Positions 42,691 through 54,008 of a stretch of DNA of 64,000 bases are shown one piece after another. This stretch comes from Hippopus hippopus (lineage: Eukaryota > Mollusca > Bivalvia > Cardiida > Cardiidae): the NCBI GenBank assembly GCA_946811185.2, contig OX328112.1:19449215-19513214 (forward strand), written 5' to 3'. The notes under the pieces are model-generated. The model saw only the letters and a program-made list of their open reading frames with translations, did no database searches and was not told the origin of the DNA. Positions within the stretch are counted from its first letter, which is position 1; every line of letters begins with the position of its first letter. The position numbers were made by a program, and so were the translations under genes.

Positions 42691-42932
42691 TTAACCTGCT
42701 AAATATTTCAAATGAAACTTTCAAGCCTATTTTAAAACCCCAAATGTTGCTATTTTAAACTAATTTTCTGGGGAAAAAACATTTACTTAACGGACAGTGT
42801 AGATCCAAGATCAGACTGCGCATCTAGGGGAAAAACATTTACTTAACGGACAGTGTAGATTCAATATCAGACGGCACATTCTGCGCAGTCTGATCTTGGT
42901 CTACACTGTCCGCTTAGCAGCTTAATGGTTAA
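42691..42932. repeat. Family D element with duplicated core arm
   Basis: TTAA at 42691 and 42929. AACATTTACTTAACGGACAG occurs twice, 64 bp apart, so one arm of the hairpin was duplicated. Confidence 0.85.
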
Positions 42933-43588
42933 ATACTATTCTCGCCAACATTGCATAAACTAAAGATCCTCTCCCCTCCCAACTTGAAACTACTGACATT
43001 AAAGCGACTCAAAACTAGATCAAGCGTCAGCAAGTTTAAAGGAGAAATATCTCAAAAACTGATGTACCTTTTTATTGCCTGCAAACACGGACTTGGAACA
43101 CTAAGATACAAAGGGAAAACACACAGGAAATCTCAGCAGATGTCTTATCATAACAAATTACCATTATTATAACAAGTAGTAGTAGTAGTAGTAGTAGTAA
43201 TAGTAGTAATAGTACTAATACTAGTAGTTATCATTATACAAAATGTCCCCCTCTATTAAATAATGAGTTAATTTGTTATTTCAAACCAAATGTCATTTGA
43301 TTACAAAGTTTCTCCCCGGTCATAATACATTGTAATTGCTATAATTGAATAATTACAAGTTATTAAAGTTTTCGCTGCATAGACAATGTTGTAATTTATA
43401 ACTTGTTATACTTTGTCTTTGTTTTGTATAAAAGCTTAAGATGCAAGTTAAGGAAAAAAATAGATGAAAATAAACATCGAGAAACTTCATTTCTAACTAA
43501 AATTAAAAGAAAGCATCTACTCCAGATAAAGTCATATGTTTTTGGTAGCCTATTCAACTAATGTTTAAGCTTGCACTAAAAATCTGAA
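42933..43588. other. Unassigned AT-rich stretch with (GTA)n
   Basis: A GTA microsatellite at about 43176-43233; otherwise no repeats or genes recognised. Confidence 0.55.
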
Positions 43589-43810
43589 TTAAGGACTACG
43601 GCCCCAAACTCTCATATAAAAAGACGGAAGCTGCCGAGATTGGCCGAATAGCCTTTACGAAAACGTCGATATTACACGATATTTACCGATGAGTTAGTGA
43701 GTTTACGGCCCTTAACTCTCATATTAAAAGACGGAAGCTGCCGAGATTGACTGAATAGCCTTTACGAAAACGTCGATGTTTACCGATGAATTAGGGGTCG
43801 TAATCCTTAA
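43589..43810. repeat. Family F element bounded by TTAA, copy 2
   Basis: TTAAGGACTACGGCCCC at one end and GGGGTCGTAATCCTTAA at the other (15 of 17 inverted matches). The interior is a pair of direct copies, as at 19542. Confidence 0.9.
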
Positions 43811-44261
43811 TTTCATTTTTCATTGGTCATCTGGTTATCTTGGTTATGTTGTTGATATATATTTCATGTATTTGTATGTTTATTTATTTTTTCATCTCAT
43901 TTTCTCAGCCTTTTTGTTTGTTTGTTTATTTTTTTAATTTGTTTGTTAGTTTGTTTATATGTTTGTCTCTTCCTCAGAAAGTATTGTACATGTAGCCTAA
44001 TTGACGAGGAACCTTGTTTTTCAAGTCAGAGATATAAACTTTTGATCGATTGATAGAACTTCGAACTTCATCGTACAATACCGAACATTACAGTTCAAGT
44101 GAATATTCGGAATCAATTTCTACTCGGTTCCATTAAAAGTAAAGTACAATTTTAATCACATGTACAATCAATTTAGAACAAAACCAAACCGTTGATTTTC
44201 TTCAAAATTTCTCCTCAACTGAACAATAATAACAGGCTTTTAACGCCTCGAATTATCCGTC
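43811..44261. other. Unassigned stretch, TTTG/TTTA-rich
   Basis: Low-complexity TTTGTTTGTTTATT near 43915; nothing else. Confidence 0.5.
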
Positions 44262-44475
44262 GACCCTTTACTTAACAATCCCATGTTTTCACCACATCAA
44301 GGAGAAAAGGCGTTTGAAATCATTTTGGGAAAAAGGAGAAAATGCTGGTGACCAGCATTTTCTCCTTTTTCCCAAAATGTTTTCTACAATTTCAGAGATG
44401 GAGCAACGTTTATCGCTTGCAGATACTCTTGATATGAACGATTCCAGAGTTTTGTAGACTAGTATAGAGTTAATT
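44262..44475. repeat. Family C element
   Basis: ACCCTTTACTTAACAATCCC to GACTAGTATAGAGTTAA; centre AAATGCTGGTGACCAGCATT. Confidence 0.82.
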
Positions 44476-44599
44476 ACAACAGCACTTTACAAAATTTGAT
44501 GCATTTGAGACGTTACCCAGCGACTATTTTAACAAATAATGATAAGGAAAATGCTGAGTCAGCAATAGACACCTAATATTCAGATTTCGAAGCCGTTTG

Positions 44600-44710
44600 A
44601 TCGCCAGATATTCTCGCCCGATATAGTAAGATGCAGATCTAAGATCGACCTGCGTTACTTATGTAGTCTGATCTCGATCTGCACTGTCAGCTAATGCACT
44701 CTCAGGGCTC
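44600..44710. repeat. Family D relic
   Basis: ATGCAGATCTAAGATCGACC and GTAGTCTGATCTCGATCTGC retain the core order; arms no longer pair well. Confidence 0.5.
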
Positions 44711-44826
44711 CTCATTATTAAAAGGGTACACAATTACAAACACGGTAATTAAAATTGCAGTTTTAATGATGCTTATGACAACTGACAACACTCTCTTGTA
44801 ATAAGATTGTTAGCTAAAAATTAGCT

Positions 44827-45253
44827 TTGAGCCATGCTCTGGCAAAAGGGGGTTTAATGCATTATACCAAGCTAGTCATCACTTAATTATGGATCCACAA
44901 AAGCCATTTTGTCTAACAAACGGCTTAATCCTGAGGTAGAATGGTTCTTGAAATTGCAGAAAATTTCCCAAATGCAAAAAGTTTAGACTGCGCAGTCTGT
45001 CCTGTGTCTTGAGCTCCAGATAAGAGGGAGTGATGGTATTCTAAATCCATTATTTCTCTTCCAAACCCTATGTCGTGGGTACTCATTAGAATCGTCTCGA
45101 TGAGACGATTCTAATGAGTACCCAGAACATATGCTTTAGTGGAGAATGATTAATATTTTCAATTTTGAAATGAAAATCACTCCCTCTATCTAGAGCTCTG
45201 TGTGTCGATACTTTTTGCAGATGCATTACACACCCTTTTCACAGAGCATACCA
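44827..45253. repeat. Family A element carrying a nested palindrome
   Basis: TGAGCCATGCTCTGGCAAAA to CACAGAGCAT. Split at CCTGTGTC by a 189-bp insertion; the rest follows the family layout. Confidence 0.85.
45009..45197. mobile_element. 189-bp inverted-repeat element with 7-bp target duplication
   Basis: Flanked by CTGTGTC at 45002-45008 and 45198-45204. Ends GAGCTCCAGATAAGAGGGAG and CTCCCTCTATCTAGAGCT are inverted. At the centre is a perfect palindrome, GGGTACTCATTAGAATCGTC meeting its inverse at about 45100. Confidence 0.85.
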
Positions 45254-45689
45254 GAGATTTTTTGTAGTGCAGAATGAATCATATTAAAAACAGACTGTAT
45301 ATCTTATGTAGTCCGAAACTGATATAAACTGTTGTCAACAACGTTTGTTGCCCTTTGAACGCGAACCTAATGATTTCTAGTCTGTATGAAAACAGAAAAT
45401 GATTTAACTCTCTGGATGTTCGAAAGACAATTGAATAATTAAAACCCTTTTTGAGAAATGTTTGCCAATTACAAAAGGGAGGAACACATGAATGTCTAAC
45501 TGAAATGACTTTTCAAAAATAGAAGACAAAAAACTCTGAGAACGACTGAAAAAAAAAACCACTAGAGCATATTAAGGGAGCAGCACTGAAAACATTTCTA
45601 GGATAAAAACCACAAATTCGAAAAACGAAAATTCAGGAACAAAACCACTAACATTGTGTCGTTTTCTTTAAGGAAGCTTTTCACAGAAA

Positions 45690-47670
45690 GATAACATTTC
45701 TAGATTCTCATAGAGACAATTTGTTCTGCAAAATGTATTCATCCAATATCAATTATTGTTCTAAATGGTATCTGTATAACACAATCTACCAACAATGGAA
45801 CCAAAAGAAAGGTTCCAGAACCCTTACAGAATCATTTATTATACTGTAAAGAAATTTCTCGCAGTCTGATTGGATAATATGCCCCGAATATATTCCTGGA
45901 CATTGGCAAATTCCACGTAAAAGCAGCTTCCATTTCGGGAGCCCCGTATACATAACTACACTTTATCCAAAATGGTGGCGTCGATCGATACGAGTCGCCC
46001 ACAAACAAAAAACATAATGCACTAGTTTCCCTTGATGGTTGTCATTAAAACAGAAAGAATGGGTTATTTTTGAAAATAAATGAATATAGTTACATGCATG
46101 TATATTATCTTTTGTTGTCATTCTAAAACAAATACAAGGGGTTGAAACGAGCCAACCCTCCGTCAGGTAAGCAAACTCAGAAGTGTCGAAACTCCTACAT
46201 TTTAACATTGAAAGGATAACCTAATGGTCGTTGGAGGCAACTAATGGTCGTTTACTTTTGCCAACAAATCATTAAAATGCATAGTTACTTACCTTGAAGT
46301 TGTTTAAATCCATGTTTGAATAAAAATACGTCGAATGTCAATTGCAGTGACATCAATAAGTTTTTACCAAGGTTTCAGTGACGTCAGTTCTCAGTGACGT
46401 CGGTTTTCATTGAATTGGGGAACTCAGAGAGGGAAATTGTTTTTCACCTGCGTACTCAATTCGTGAGACCACGAAACAAAGAAATTTCGGTGAATACAGG
46501 TTGGAATGGTAAAACTTTGCAGTATAATAAATTCGTTGTACGGTCAGGTAGCAGTGGACTTGGAAACTTGTTCACGGCTGCTCGGGGCGACATGATTCAC
46601 CACAGCTGTAAACAAGCTTCTAACTCTTCTGCCACCTGACCGTACAACTAATACAACAACAAAGACAGCTTTTGTCGAGGACTTCGCAGATCGGGATCAG
46701 ACTGCACAGACAATGTTACTATCCTGAGTGAAAATTTGTGCTAGATTCTGCGATAACATTTCCTTTTTCTCAGAGAGACAATTCGTTCTACAAAATGTAT
46801 TAATCCAATATCAATTATTGTTCTAAAGGCACCTATATAACACAATCTACCAACAATAGAACCAAAAATCAGATTCCAGAATGTTTACAGAATCAAGTAC
46901 AACCGGGGCAAGTTTTGTCAAGTACATAGCAGATCGGGATCAGACTGCATATAATGTAGTTTTATACTGAGGGAATTTTGTGCTACATTCTGAGGTAACA
47001 TTTGTCTAGATTCGGAGAGAGATAATTTGTTCTGCAAAAATGTATTCATCCAATATCAGTTATTGTTCTGATTGGTTTCCAACAATAGAACAAAAAATTA
47101 GATTCTAGAACCCTTCCAGAATCATTTACAATTAAGGCACTTTTGTCAAGGACATAGCAGATCGGGATCAAACTGCACAGAAGCGTTTCTGAACTAAGGG
47201 GAATTTTGTGCTACATTCTGAGATAACATTTTCAGAATTTCAGAGAGTCAATTTGTTGTGCAAAATGTATTCATGCAATATTAATTACCAACAATAGAAC
47301 TCAAAATAAGGTCCCAGAACCATTCCAGAGGCAAGTACAACTGAGACATAGTAAATCGAGATCAGACTACATATAACGTGGCTCTATACTTAGGGAAACT
47401 TTGTGCCACATTAAGAGATAACATTTTTTTCATATCTTCAGAGAGACAATTTGTTCTGCAAAATGTATTCATCCAATAAAAATTATTGTTCAAAAGGCAT
47501 CTATATAACACAATCTACCAACAAAAGAAAAGAAAATTAGGTTCTACAACCCTTCCAGAATCAAGTAATATTGAGGCATCTTTTGTCATGTACACAGCAG
47601 ATCGGGATCAGACTAACCGGAAAGTGGTTCTATACTTAGGGGATTTCTGTGCTACATTCTGACAAGAAAT
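45690..47670 (+). repeat. Tandem array of ~190-250-bp units, split by family E
   Basis: GCAGATCGGGATCAGACTGC-like motif near 46687, 46928, 47157, 47347 (diverged) and 47599; GACAATTTGTTCTGCAAAAT, TATTCATCCAATATCAATTA and CACAATCTACCAACAA recur in each unit. The first unit is interrupted at 45837-46652. Confidence 0.82.
45837..46652. repeat. Family E composite element, copy 2
   Basis: TTATTATACTGTAAAG to CCGTACAACTAATA, with CTTTGCAGTATAATAA followed directly by ATTCGTTGTACGGTCAGG, the same E1/E2 junction as copy 1. The E1 unit is ~320 bp longer here and E2 has lost most of one arm (no GCCCCGAGCC). Confidence 0.8.
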
Positions 47671-49046
47671 TCAAGAAATTTGAATTACGGGTTGTTTATT
47701 TATGACTGAAAATGGTCATTTTTATTTATCAGGCACTCTCGGGGCCAACTTGCCGGATAATGTTGGGTTAAATTAGATATTCTAGCAAATCATTGAACTC
47801 GGTGGTAAAGCTATTATTGCAAACACTCGAAGATCGAATTACTGATTCGTCCCATTTAAATGAAACAAGCCAATATGTTACCGTTGCTTTCAGAGATAAG
47901 AAATAGCAAGGAGAAATGTGTTACTCAACTCCTGGAAGGAAGATAATTACAAATATGTTAAAGGAACATAATCTTTTTTTTTTCAAAATCTAAACCAATG
48001 AACGTGTTCATTTTCTCAAAATGATCAATAAGTGCTCTGATTAACAAGTATGTGAAACGAAATTTGCCCCTAAACAAAATATCACAAGAACAACAACACC
48101 AACAATGTCATTTTGAAACCACTCGTCCGCGGTTTACAGGAGTCATACACAGCATATTTACAGCGTTTTTAATTGTTGTTCTGGTGTGTCAATGGACTCG
48201 TTATCAGAAAAAGATTAAGAATATTACTTGTGTAACAAGTCATCGTGAATCTTCAGCAAATCTTTGATTTGAACCTGCTACCTAATGAGTGAATGGTTAT
48301 AAGTGGATTATATTGTAGATTATGTGTACTGCATATGACATGCACAACAAACGATAAAAAAAAAATGTTTGTCTTGTGAGTAATATCTTGCTTCGAAAAG
48401 TGTTCGCTTAGCTGTTTTGCTTAGTATATATTTTTCATTCTTTGTTTTCTAAATATGTATCGTATATACATGTAGCTACGTTACTCACTGCATTTACGAA
48501 AACTCCTTATTTCAGTCTGGTATTCTTACGCTGTTCAAGTCGGAAATAAGGGAAGCAACATTGTCAACAAAATTGAACTGTCACAAAAAGTAGGCCTACC
48601 AAACTTAGTGCTTTTTGCAGAATGCAATATTCGCAATCCCAAGTGTGTAACCAGTGAGAATATAATGCAAAATCAAGCTAGTTATGACGAAGTTTGTCTG
48701 ATTTTTGCTGAGTTGATATAAAACAGAAAACAGCCTAAAAGGAATACAGCTTGACTTTAATGCCAGGATTAGTCGCTCCTTTATCCCTGATCTTTGTCCT
48801 GGTTTTATTTATTTATTTATTTATTTATGTACTGCTTCATTTTCGATTAAAAGCCATGTGCTTCGGGATACAATTGTTTCAAGTACTTTGAAGGTATTAT
48901 TCATGAATACCACATGGATAGGCGAACTGGTTGCCATGGCGGAATAGAAATACATCTACTGTTTCATAAGATACATAATGCTTGCGGTTTTTTATATCGC
49001 AGCATCTCACTTTTGAAAATATTGTAGGCAAAGGAGAAATTTCTTT
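47671..49046. other. Largest unassigned low-repeat stretch
   Basis: Contains a 71-codon frame at 48052-48267 with a hydrophobic segment (FTAFLIVVLVCQW), which I do not recognise, and a TTTA microsatellite at about 48807. No splice-supported exon seen. Confidence 0.5.
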
Positions 49047-49245
49047 TTAACCCTTTTACAACACAATCACGACTTTTTCCGATCATGTGGAAGTAGGCTT
49101 TTGGAAATATTGTGGGAAAAGGACAAAATGCTGTTATACATTAATTTCTCCTTTTCTTATCACGTTTAATGTTCTATGAAAGACAAATTTCGTGTTTGAG
49201 TTTCAACGTACTTTTAATTCGTCGTCTGCAAATCTGGAAATGAGT
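49047..49245. repeat. Family C element, array member 1
   Basis: TTAACCCTTTTACAACACAA; core decayed to AAATGCTGTTATACATTAAT. Confidence 0.75.
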
Positions 49246-49249
49246 TTAA

Positions 49250-49446
49250 ACAGCATAAATCTTTTACCAAAAATCTCTTCAGGTGACGACCCTTTTTGTC
49301 ATTGAAACCATTATTGAAAAAGGAAAACTGCTGGTTACCAGCAGTTTTTCCTTTTTCCACAATGTTTTCTACCCTTTCACGTACAATACCAATCAATTAA
49401 GCCACATTCAAATTGTCGTCTGCAAATGCTTTCAGGAGGAGTGTTA
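49250..49446. repeat. Family C element, array member 2
   Basis: Centre AACTGCTGGTTACCAGCAGT, an arm variant kept paired on both sides; ends TCAGGAGGAGTGTTAA (TTAA 49443-49446). Confidence 0.8.
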
Positions 49447-49658
49447 ACTCTTTACCACACAAGCCCCAGTTGTGACGACCCTGAGAAAGAAGTATTTGAA
49501 AACTTTTCAAAGGGGGGGGGGGAAAGGAGAAAATGCTGGTAGCCAGCATTTTCTCCTTTTCCCACAATGATTTAATGATTTCTACTCCATTAAAGACAAA
49601 TTCCATCATTTGGACCACATTTAATTGTCGTCTGCAAATGCTTTCATGAGAAGTGTTA
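49443..49658. repeat. Family C element, array member 3
   Basis: Shares TTAA with its neighbours. A G-run interrupts the left arm (about 49511-49520). Terminal segment truncated at TTTCATGAGAAGTGTTAA. Confidence 0.85.
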
Positions 49659-49875
49659 ACTCTTTACCACACAAGCCCCTGAGAAAGAAGCATTTTGAAA
49701 ACTTTTCGAAGGGGGGAAAAGGAGAAAATGCTGATAGCCAGCATTTTCTCCTTTTCCCACATTGATTTCTACTCCATTAAAGACAAATTCCATCATTTGG
49801 ACCACATTTAATTGTCGTCTGCAAATGCTTTCAATTTGGACAAGTCTAAATTTTTGTTGCTTGGTAAAAAGTTAA
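49655..49875. repeat. Family C element, array member 4
   Basis: Very close to member 3 but with the complete end (TTTGGACAAGTCTAAATTTT, TTGGTAAAAAGTTAA). Confidence 0.87.
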
Positions 49876-49896
49876 ATCGGTCGTCTGGTAACGATT

Positions 49897-50109
49897 TTAA
49901 CCCTTAAGCTGCTAAGCGCGACTAACTGACCTTTTGCGGACAGTGTAGATCAAGATCAGACTGCACAGAACGTGCAGTCTGATCTTAGATCTACACTCTC
50001 CGATATAGCGAGCTTTCTTCGACAGGCAAATGTTTTAAATCGTAAAATATGGGGGTTCACCATTGACTGGAAATATGCAGTTTAATTCATTTACCAGCTT
50101 AAGAGTTAA
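49897..50109. repeat. Family D element bounded by TTAA
   Basis: TTAACCCTTAAGCTGCTAAG to CAGCTTAAGAGTTAA; perfect core CAGACTGCACAGAACGTGCA. Confidence 0.9.
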
Positions 50110-50366
50110 TACAAAAATCAAAAAACCAAATCCATGATTCCACTCCAGCAGGATTATACGATAAAACATGTGTCTTCCCTTTCGCCATTTTGTCATGTTT
50201 TAGAAGAATGACGTGCCCTAAGGAAATGTGCGAAATGAACGAAATGGAAATAAGAAAACGTCATTTCCGCTATGTAATACATTTAATCTTCTAGCGAATC
50301 GAAAAAACTATTAGATAAATGCTATCACGAATATCTACTTTGTTGGTCGTCTGTTTTCAATACATA

Positions 50367-50631
50367 TGAGCCTTGCTCTGTGAATAGGGGGTTTAATGCA
50401 TGTACAAAAAGTATCGACCCAGGTCAGCCTGCGCAACTGCGCAGGCTGACCTGGGTCGAAACATTTTTTACAGTTTTACAGTTTTCTGCATGTTAAAGGA
50501 CCATTCTACGTCATGATTGAATGTATTGTCGGACTTAATGGAATTTAGGGATCCATAATTATGTGACAACATGCTTGTTATGTTGTATCGCAGGGGTTCG
50601 TTAAACCCTCTTTTCCGACAGCATTGCTCAT
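50367..50631. repeat. Family A element
   Basis: TGAGCCTTGCTCTGTGAATA to ACAGCATTGCTCA; core CCAGGTCAGCCTGCGCAACT with its inverse. Confidence 0.87.
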
Positions 50632-50732
50632 ATTGCGGTTTTCAATCTGGAAAGGTCTACATCTTTGTAGATTTCTGTATATAAAGAGTTCAGATGAAAT
50701 TAGGACCTTATCTCGAAGTATTATGCACGTAT

Positions 50733-50989
50733 TTATGTGGCAGAAGCGGGTTTAATGCATCTCTGTGCATTATAGCAAGCAAGTCGTCAGATTATTAAAG
50801 ATCCATAAAAATTATTGAATTTAACAAACGACTGAATCACGGGATAGTATTGTCCTTGGACACGCAGAAAATTTACAAATTAATTTTAAAAAAGTTTCGA
50901 CCCATGTCAGCCTGCGCGGACTGCGCAGGCTGACATGGGTCGATACATTTTGCAAACGCATTAAGTCCCCTTTTCACAGGTCATGTCTA
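50733..50989. repeat. Family A element
   Basis: GTGGCAGAAGCGGGTTTAAT to CACAGGTCATGTC; core perfect over CCCATGTCAGCCTGCGCGG and its inverse. Confidence 0.85.
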
Positions 50990-51624
50990 ATACTGAGTTC
51001 TCATTTTGGACAAATTTGCATTTTAGTCGACTATTTAAGTGTTGACTTAAATAAGGACATTACCTTAAAGTAGTAAAAGTAGTAAAGACTTATTTATGTA
51101 AAGAGAAAATGTTATGGCAAAAGCTGGATTCTGTCTTTTAAAAAAAAAAAGCTTATAAAAGTCAATTTACTTTTGAGTTTAACAAAATATTAAATATAAA
51201 ACAGATGACCCGAAATATTTAGAACTCCTTTCGTTATTTAATAAAAGTTTTAAATGGAAAAATATGCCTATACACCATACATGATAAATGGTTCTTTCAA
51301 GTAAGGTTCAATTGTAAGTCGGATAAATTACAGCCCTGTAGTTTTCAGTACAACTTCGCCAGACAACCTGACTGTATGCACAAAATTTCATTTTAAGATC
51401 AAATACTAGAACAATAACTGTTTTTTTTTTCTTTAAATGAAATCAAGCATAAATCGAGGTTCTATCCGACCCAGAGTCTGTTCTCCGTGTTTATAAAAGC
51501 ATTTTGCGTCCGCCGAGAGAGTCTTTATTTCTTTGATGACGACGACGATATCTTCAATCATTGTCCTTTTCATGCTTGTCCCAACAACACTACGCCATTA
51601 CGAGCGAAAAGACTTGGCTGATGG
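50990..51624. other. Unassigned stretch with a family C end fragment
   Basis: At about 51000-51040 TTTTGGACAAATTTGCATTT resembles the end of family C. Otherwise unassigned. Confidence 0.4.
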
Positions 51625-52009
51625 TCGATGAAAAGGGGGTATTAATGTATCTGCAAAAAGTATCGACCCAGGTCAGCCTGCGAAATCTGTGCAGGCTCAA
51701 CCGGGTTGAAACCTTTTCTGATTGGTAAGAAGTAATTTTCCTGGATGCCAAAGGACCTGTTTAACTCATGATTTGGTAAGTTATTATGCAAAATAGATCT
51801 TATGAACCCCAAATTATGAAATGACTTGCTTGGTATCATGCATTATGTTTCATACTAAGTGTTTTCAAGTTGGACAAGCTGGCATTTTTGTCGACTAGTA
51901 AAGTGTTAAATGGATTTTATGAACCCCTAATTATGTGACGAGTTGCTTGGCATCATGCATCACGGATATGCTTTAAACCGCCTTAAGCCCGGGTAAATCT
52001 CATATAATT
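51625..52009. repeat. Rearranged family A element with a family C end inside
   Basis: Family A runs to GCTTGGTATCATGCATTATG, then TTTTCAAGTTGGACAAGCTG, CTAGTAAAGTGTTAA (family C end), then the family A segment ATGGATTTTATGAACCCCTA to CATGCATCACGG is repeated. Confidence 0.72.
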
Positions 52010-52010
52010 G

Positions 52011-52275
52011 GCTTGCAACACGCGAAAAGGGGCACTCGGACATTTGCGTAAAGTGTCGTCTCGGATCAGCCTGCGCAGTCCGCGCAGGCTAATCCGAGAC
52101 GGCACTTTACGACTACATTAGAATTTGTGCTACAGTAGACTTGTGCAAAACAGAAAATTACATAAAAACGGAAAGTTTTGTTTCGGATTAGCCTGTGCGG
52201 ACTGCCCAGGCTGATCCGAGACGACACTTTACGCAAATGTCCGAATGCCCCTTTTCGCGTGTTGCAAGCCATATA
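52011..52275. repeat. Family B element, complete
   Basis: GGCTTGCAACACGCGAAAAG to CGCGTGTTGCAAGCCATAT; both cores intact. Confidence 0.92.
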
Positions 52276-52402
52276 TGTGCTGCTTACCGCTGTACAATTC
52301 TAATCAGCATCCAAAACATAAGGTTTATTGCAGATCTGAACATAAATATCAGTTATTCTTTGAACTGATAAATTCCTCTCTGAACCACTTTGATAAATTA
52401 TC

Positions 52403-52612
52403 AACCTTTATTCTGCTAAATAAGTGAAATGAAACTTCTGAGCCGATATCAAAACCCTAAGTTTGCTATTTTAAAGGGAATTTTTCGGGGTAAGATATCT
52501 CTTCATCGGACAGTGTAGATCCAAGATCAGACTGCACATTCTGTGCAGTCTGATCTTGATCTACACTGTCTGCAAAAGGTCAGTGAGTCGCACTTAGCAG
52601 GATAAGGGTTAT
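52403..52612. repeat. Family D element
   Basis: ATTCTGCTAAATAAGTGAAA to CACTTAGCAGGATAAGGG; core CAGACTGCACATTCTGTGCA. Confidence 0.88.
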
Positions 52613-52903
52613 GCAAACAATGTCGGCCATTTTTGCGGCATACAGGGATTTGGCTATCAATAAATCTAGTTTCCAGGGAATCACGTGACATGTAGGATAT
52701 TTGACAGGTCAGTAAACCAACAGTAACTCAACTCTTGTTTGTTCTGACATCTGTCCATTCCGGAAAAACGTACATCAGATATTAAGGCAATATGTCTTGA
52801 TGTCTGGGGTCACGAAGTGAATGATTATCCCAGGTCGGACTGAGTAGAACACTGTCCTTTTTTTTGTAGACCAATCTGTTTATTTCGACATCTAGGCCAG
52901 TAT

Positions 52904-53066
52904 ACACCAATCTTTCTTTGTCTTATTTTCAAGCATTTTCTAAATTTGAAAGCAAACAAGAATGCTGATTGGCTAAACCAAATGGTTTAGCCAATGAGAT
53001 GTTGTGTTACTTTCTTAATCTAAAAGAAAGATTAAACCAAGAATGGTAGGTGAATACTGGCCCAAG
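52904..53066. repeat. Family H palindromic element
   Basis: CCAGTATACACCAATCTTTC at one end and AGAATGGTAGGTGAATACTGG at the other; centre TAAACCAAATGGTTTAGCC. Confidence 0.8.
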
Positions 53067-53440
53067 AGTCCTTTGTGAAGACAGTAATCCAACATCAGGC
53101 TTCGCATGCATTTTAAGTCTAGCATGGTAAAATTTGTAGACTGTTTTTTTCTCTTTTTTGCAGTTGTAACTGTTGGAATAATAAACCAGAAAAAAAAGGA
53201 GTAGATGTTCCAGTATGATTTTATTTGCCTTTTATCTAGAACCAATGGTGAAACCTCAAGAGTGTCAGATAAACAAAGAGCACATATACAGATATAAAGA
53301 CCGCCCTTTAACTCTGTTACCTCAGGGGGAACCGTCCGATCCGATTATACAAAATTCTATAATGTACAATATAATTATGCATTAAATTCGCTTTCATTTC
53401 TTTTAATTTAAGAACAGTTGTTACCACTGTGTTTTAACAT
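53067..53440. other. Unassigned stretch
   Basis: No repeats or coding signals recognised. Confidence 0.45.
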
Positions 53441-53442
53441 AT

Positions 53443-53708
53443 ATGGGCCATGTCCTGGCAAAATTGGGTTTAAATTAAAGGTCTACGAAATGCAATTTTA
53501 CCAAGCAAGTCATCACATAATTACGGATTCATAAAATCCATTTGGTTGAGTAAACAATGAATATTGAGGTAGAATGGTCCTTTGACATGCAAATAATTTA
53601 CCGAAAGCAAAAAGTTTCGACTCAGATCAGCCTGCGCGGAGTGCGCAGGCTGATCTAGTCGAAACTTTTTGCAGATGCATTTAATCACCTTTTCACAGAG
53701 CATAACTG
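53443..53708. repeat. Family A element
   Basis: GGGCCATGTCCTGGCAAAAT to CACAGAGCATAACT; core GATCAGCCTGCGCGGAGTGC with inverse. Confidence 0.85.
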
Positions 53709-53721
53709 ATATGAATATTGC

Positions 53722-54008
53722 AACGCGTTGCAATTCCTAAATGCAAAGCAGAGCACGATGGGTCCTACCTCAGACAGTACGGCTTAAATCCCAGGGGTCG
53801 ATTCCCTAGCTCTGACAAATTGTTTCCGATGACTGATGACAGACATTGCGACAGGATTCTTTCCTCTCTCACCTTTGAATATTTTCCGGACGATGTTTTA
53901 TGTGGGAGAGTAGCGAGTAGCTTTGGAAATAATGTTGTGCAAAGTACTAGTATAAGAAACTCCATGAAAGCACAGAAATGATAGGTATACTGGCCGCTGC
54001 GATATAAA
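53722..54008 (+). mobile_element. tRNA-derived SINE (type 1)
   Basis: Plus strand: damaged head with B-box GGTCGATTCCC, then GACAGGATTCTTTCCTCTCT, TATGTGGGAGAGTAGCGAG, GAAACTCCATGAAAGCACAG and CTGGCCGCTGCGATATAA, ending where family B begins. Confidence 0.8.

Noticed and set aside
48052..48267. Small putative membrane protein (hydrophobic segment FTAFLIVVLVCQW)
   Set aside because: A single hydrophobic run in AT-rich DNA is expected by chance; no promoter, splice or homology support.
49047..49875. CRISPR-like regularly spaced repeats
   Set aside because: Spacing of ~200 bp, animal context and foldback structure show tandem family C elements.
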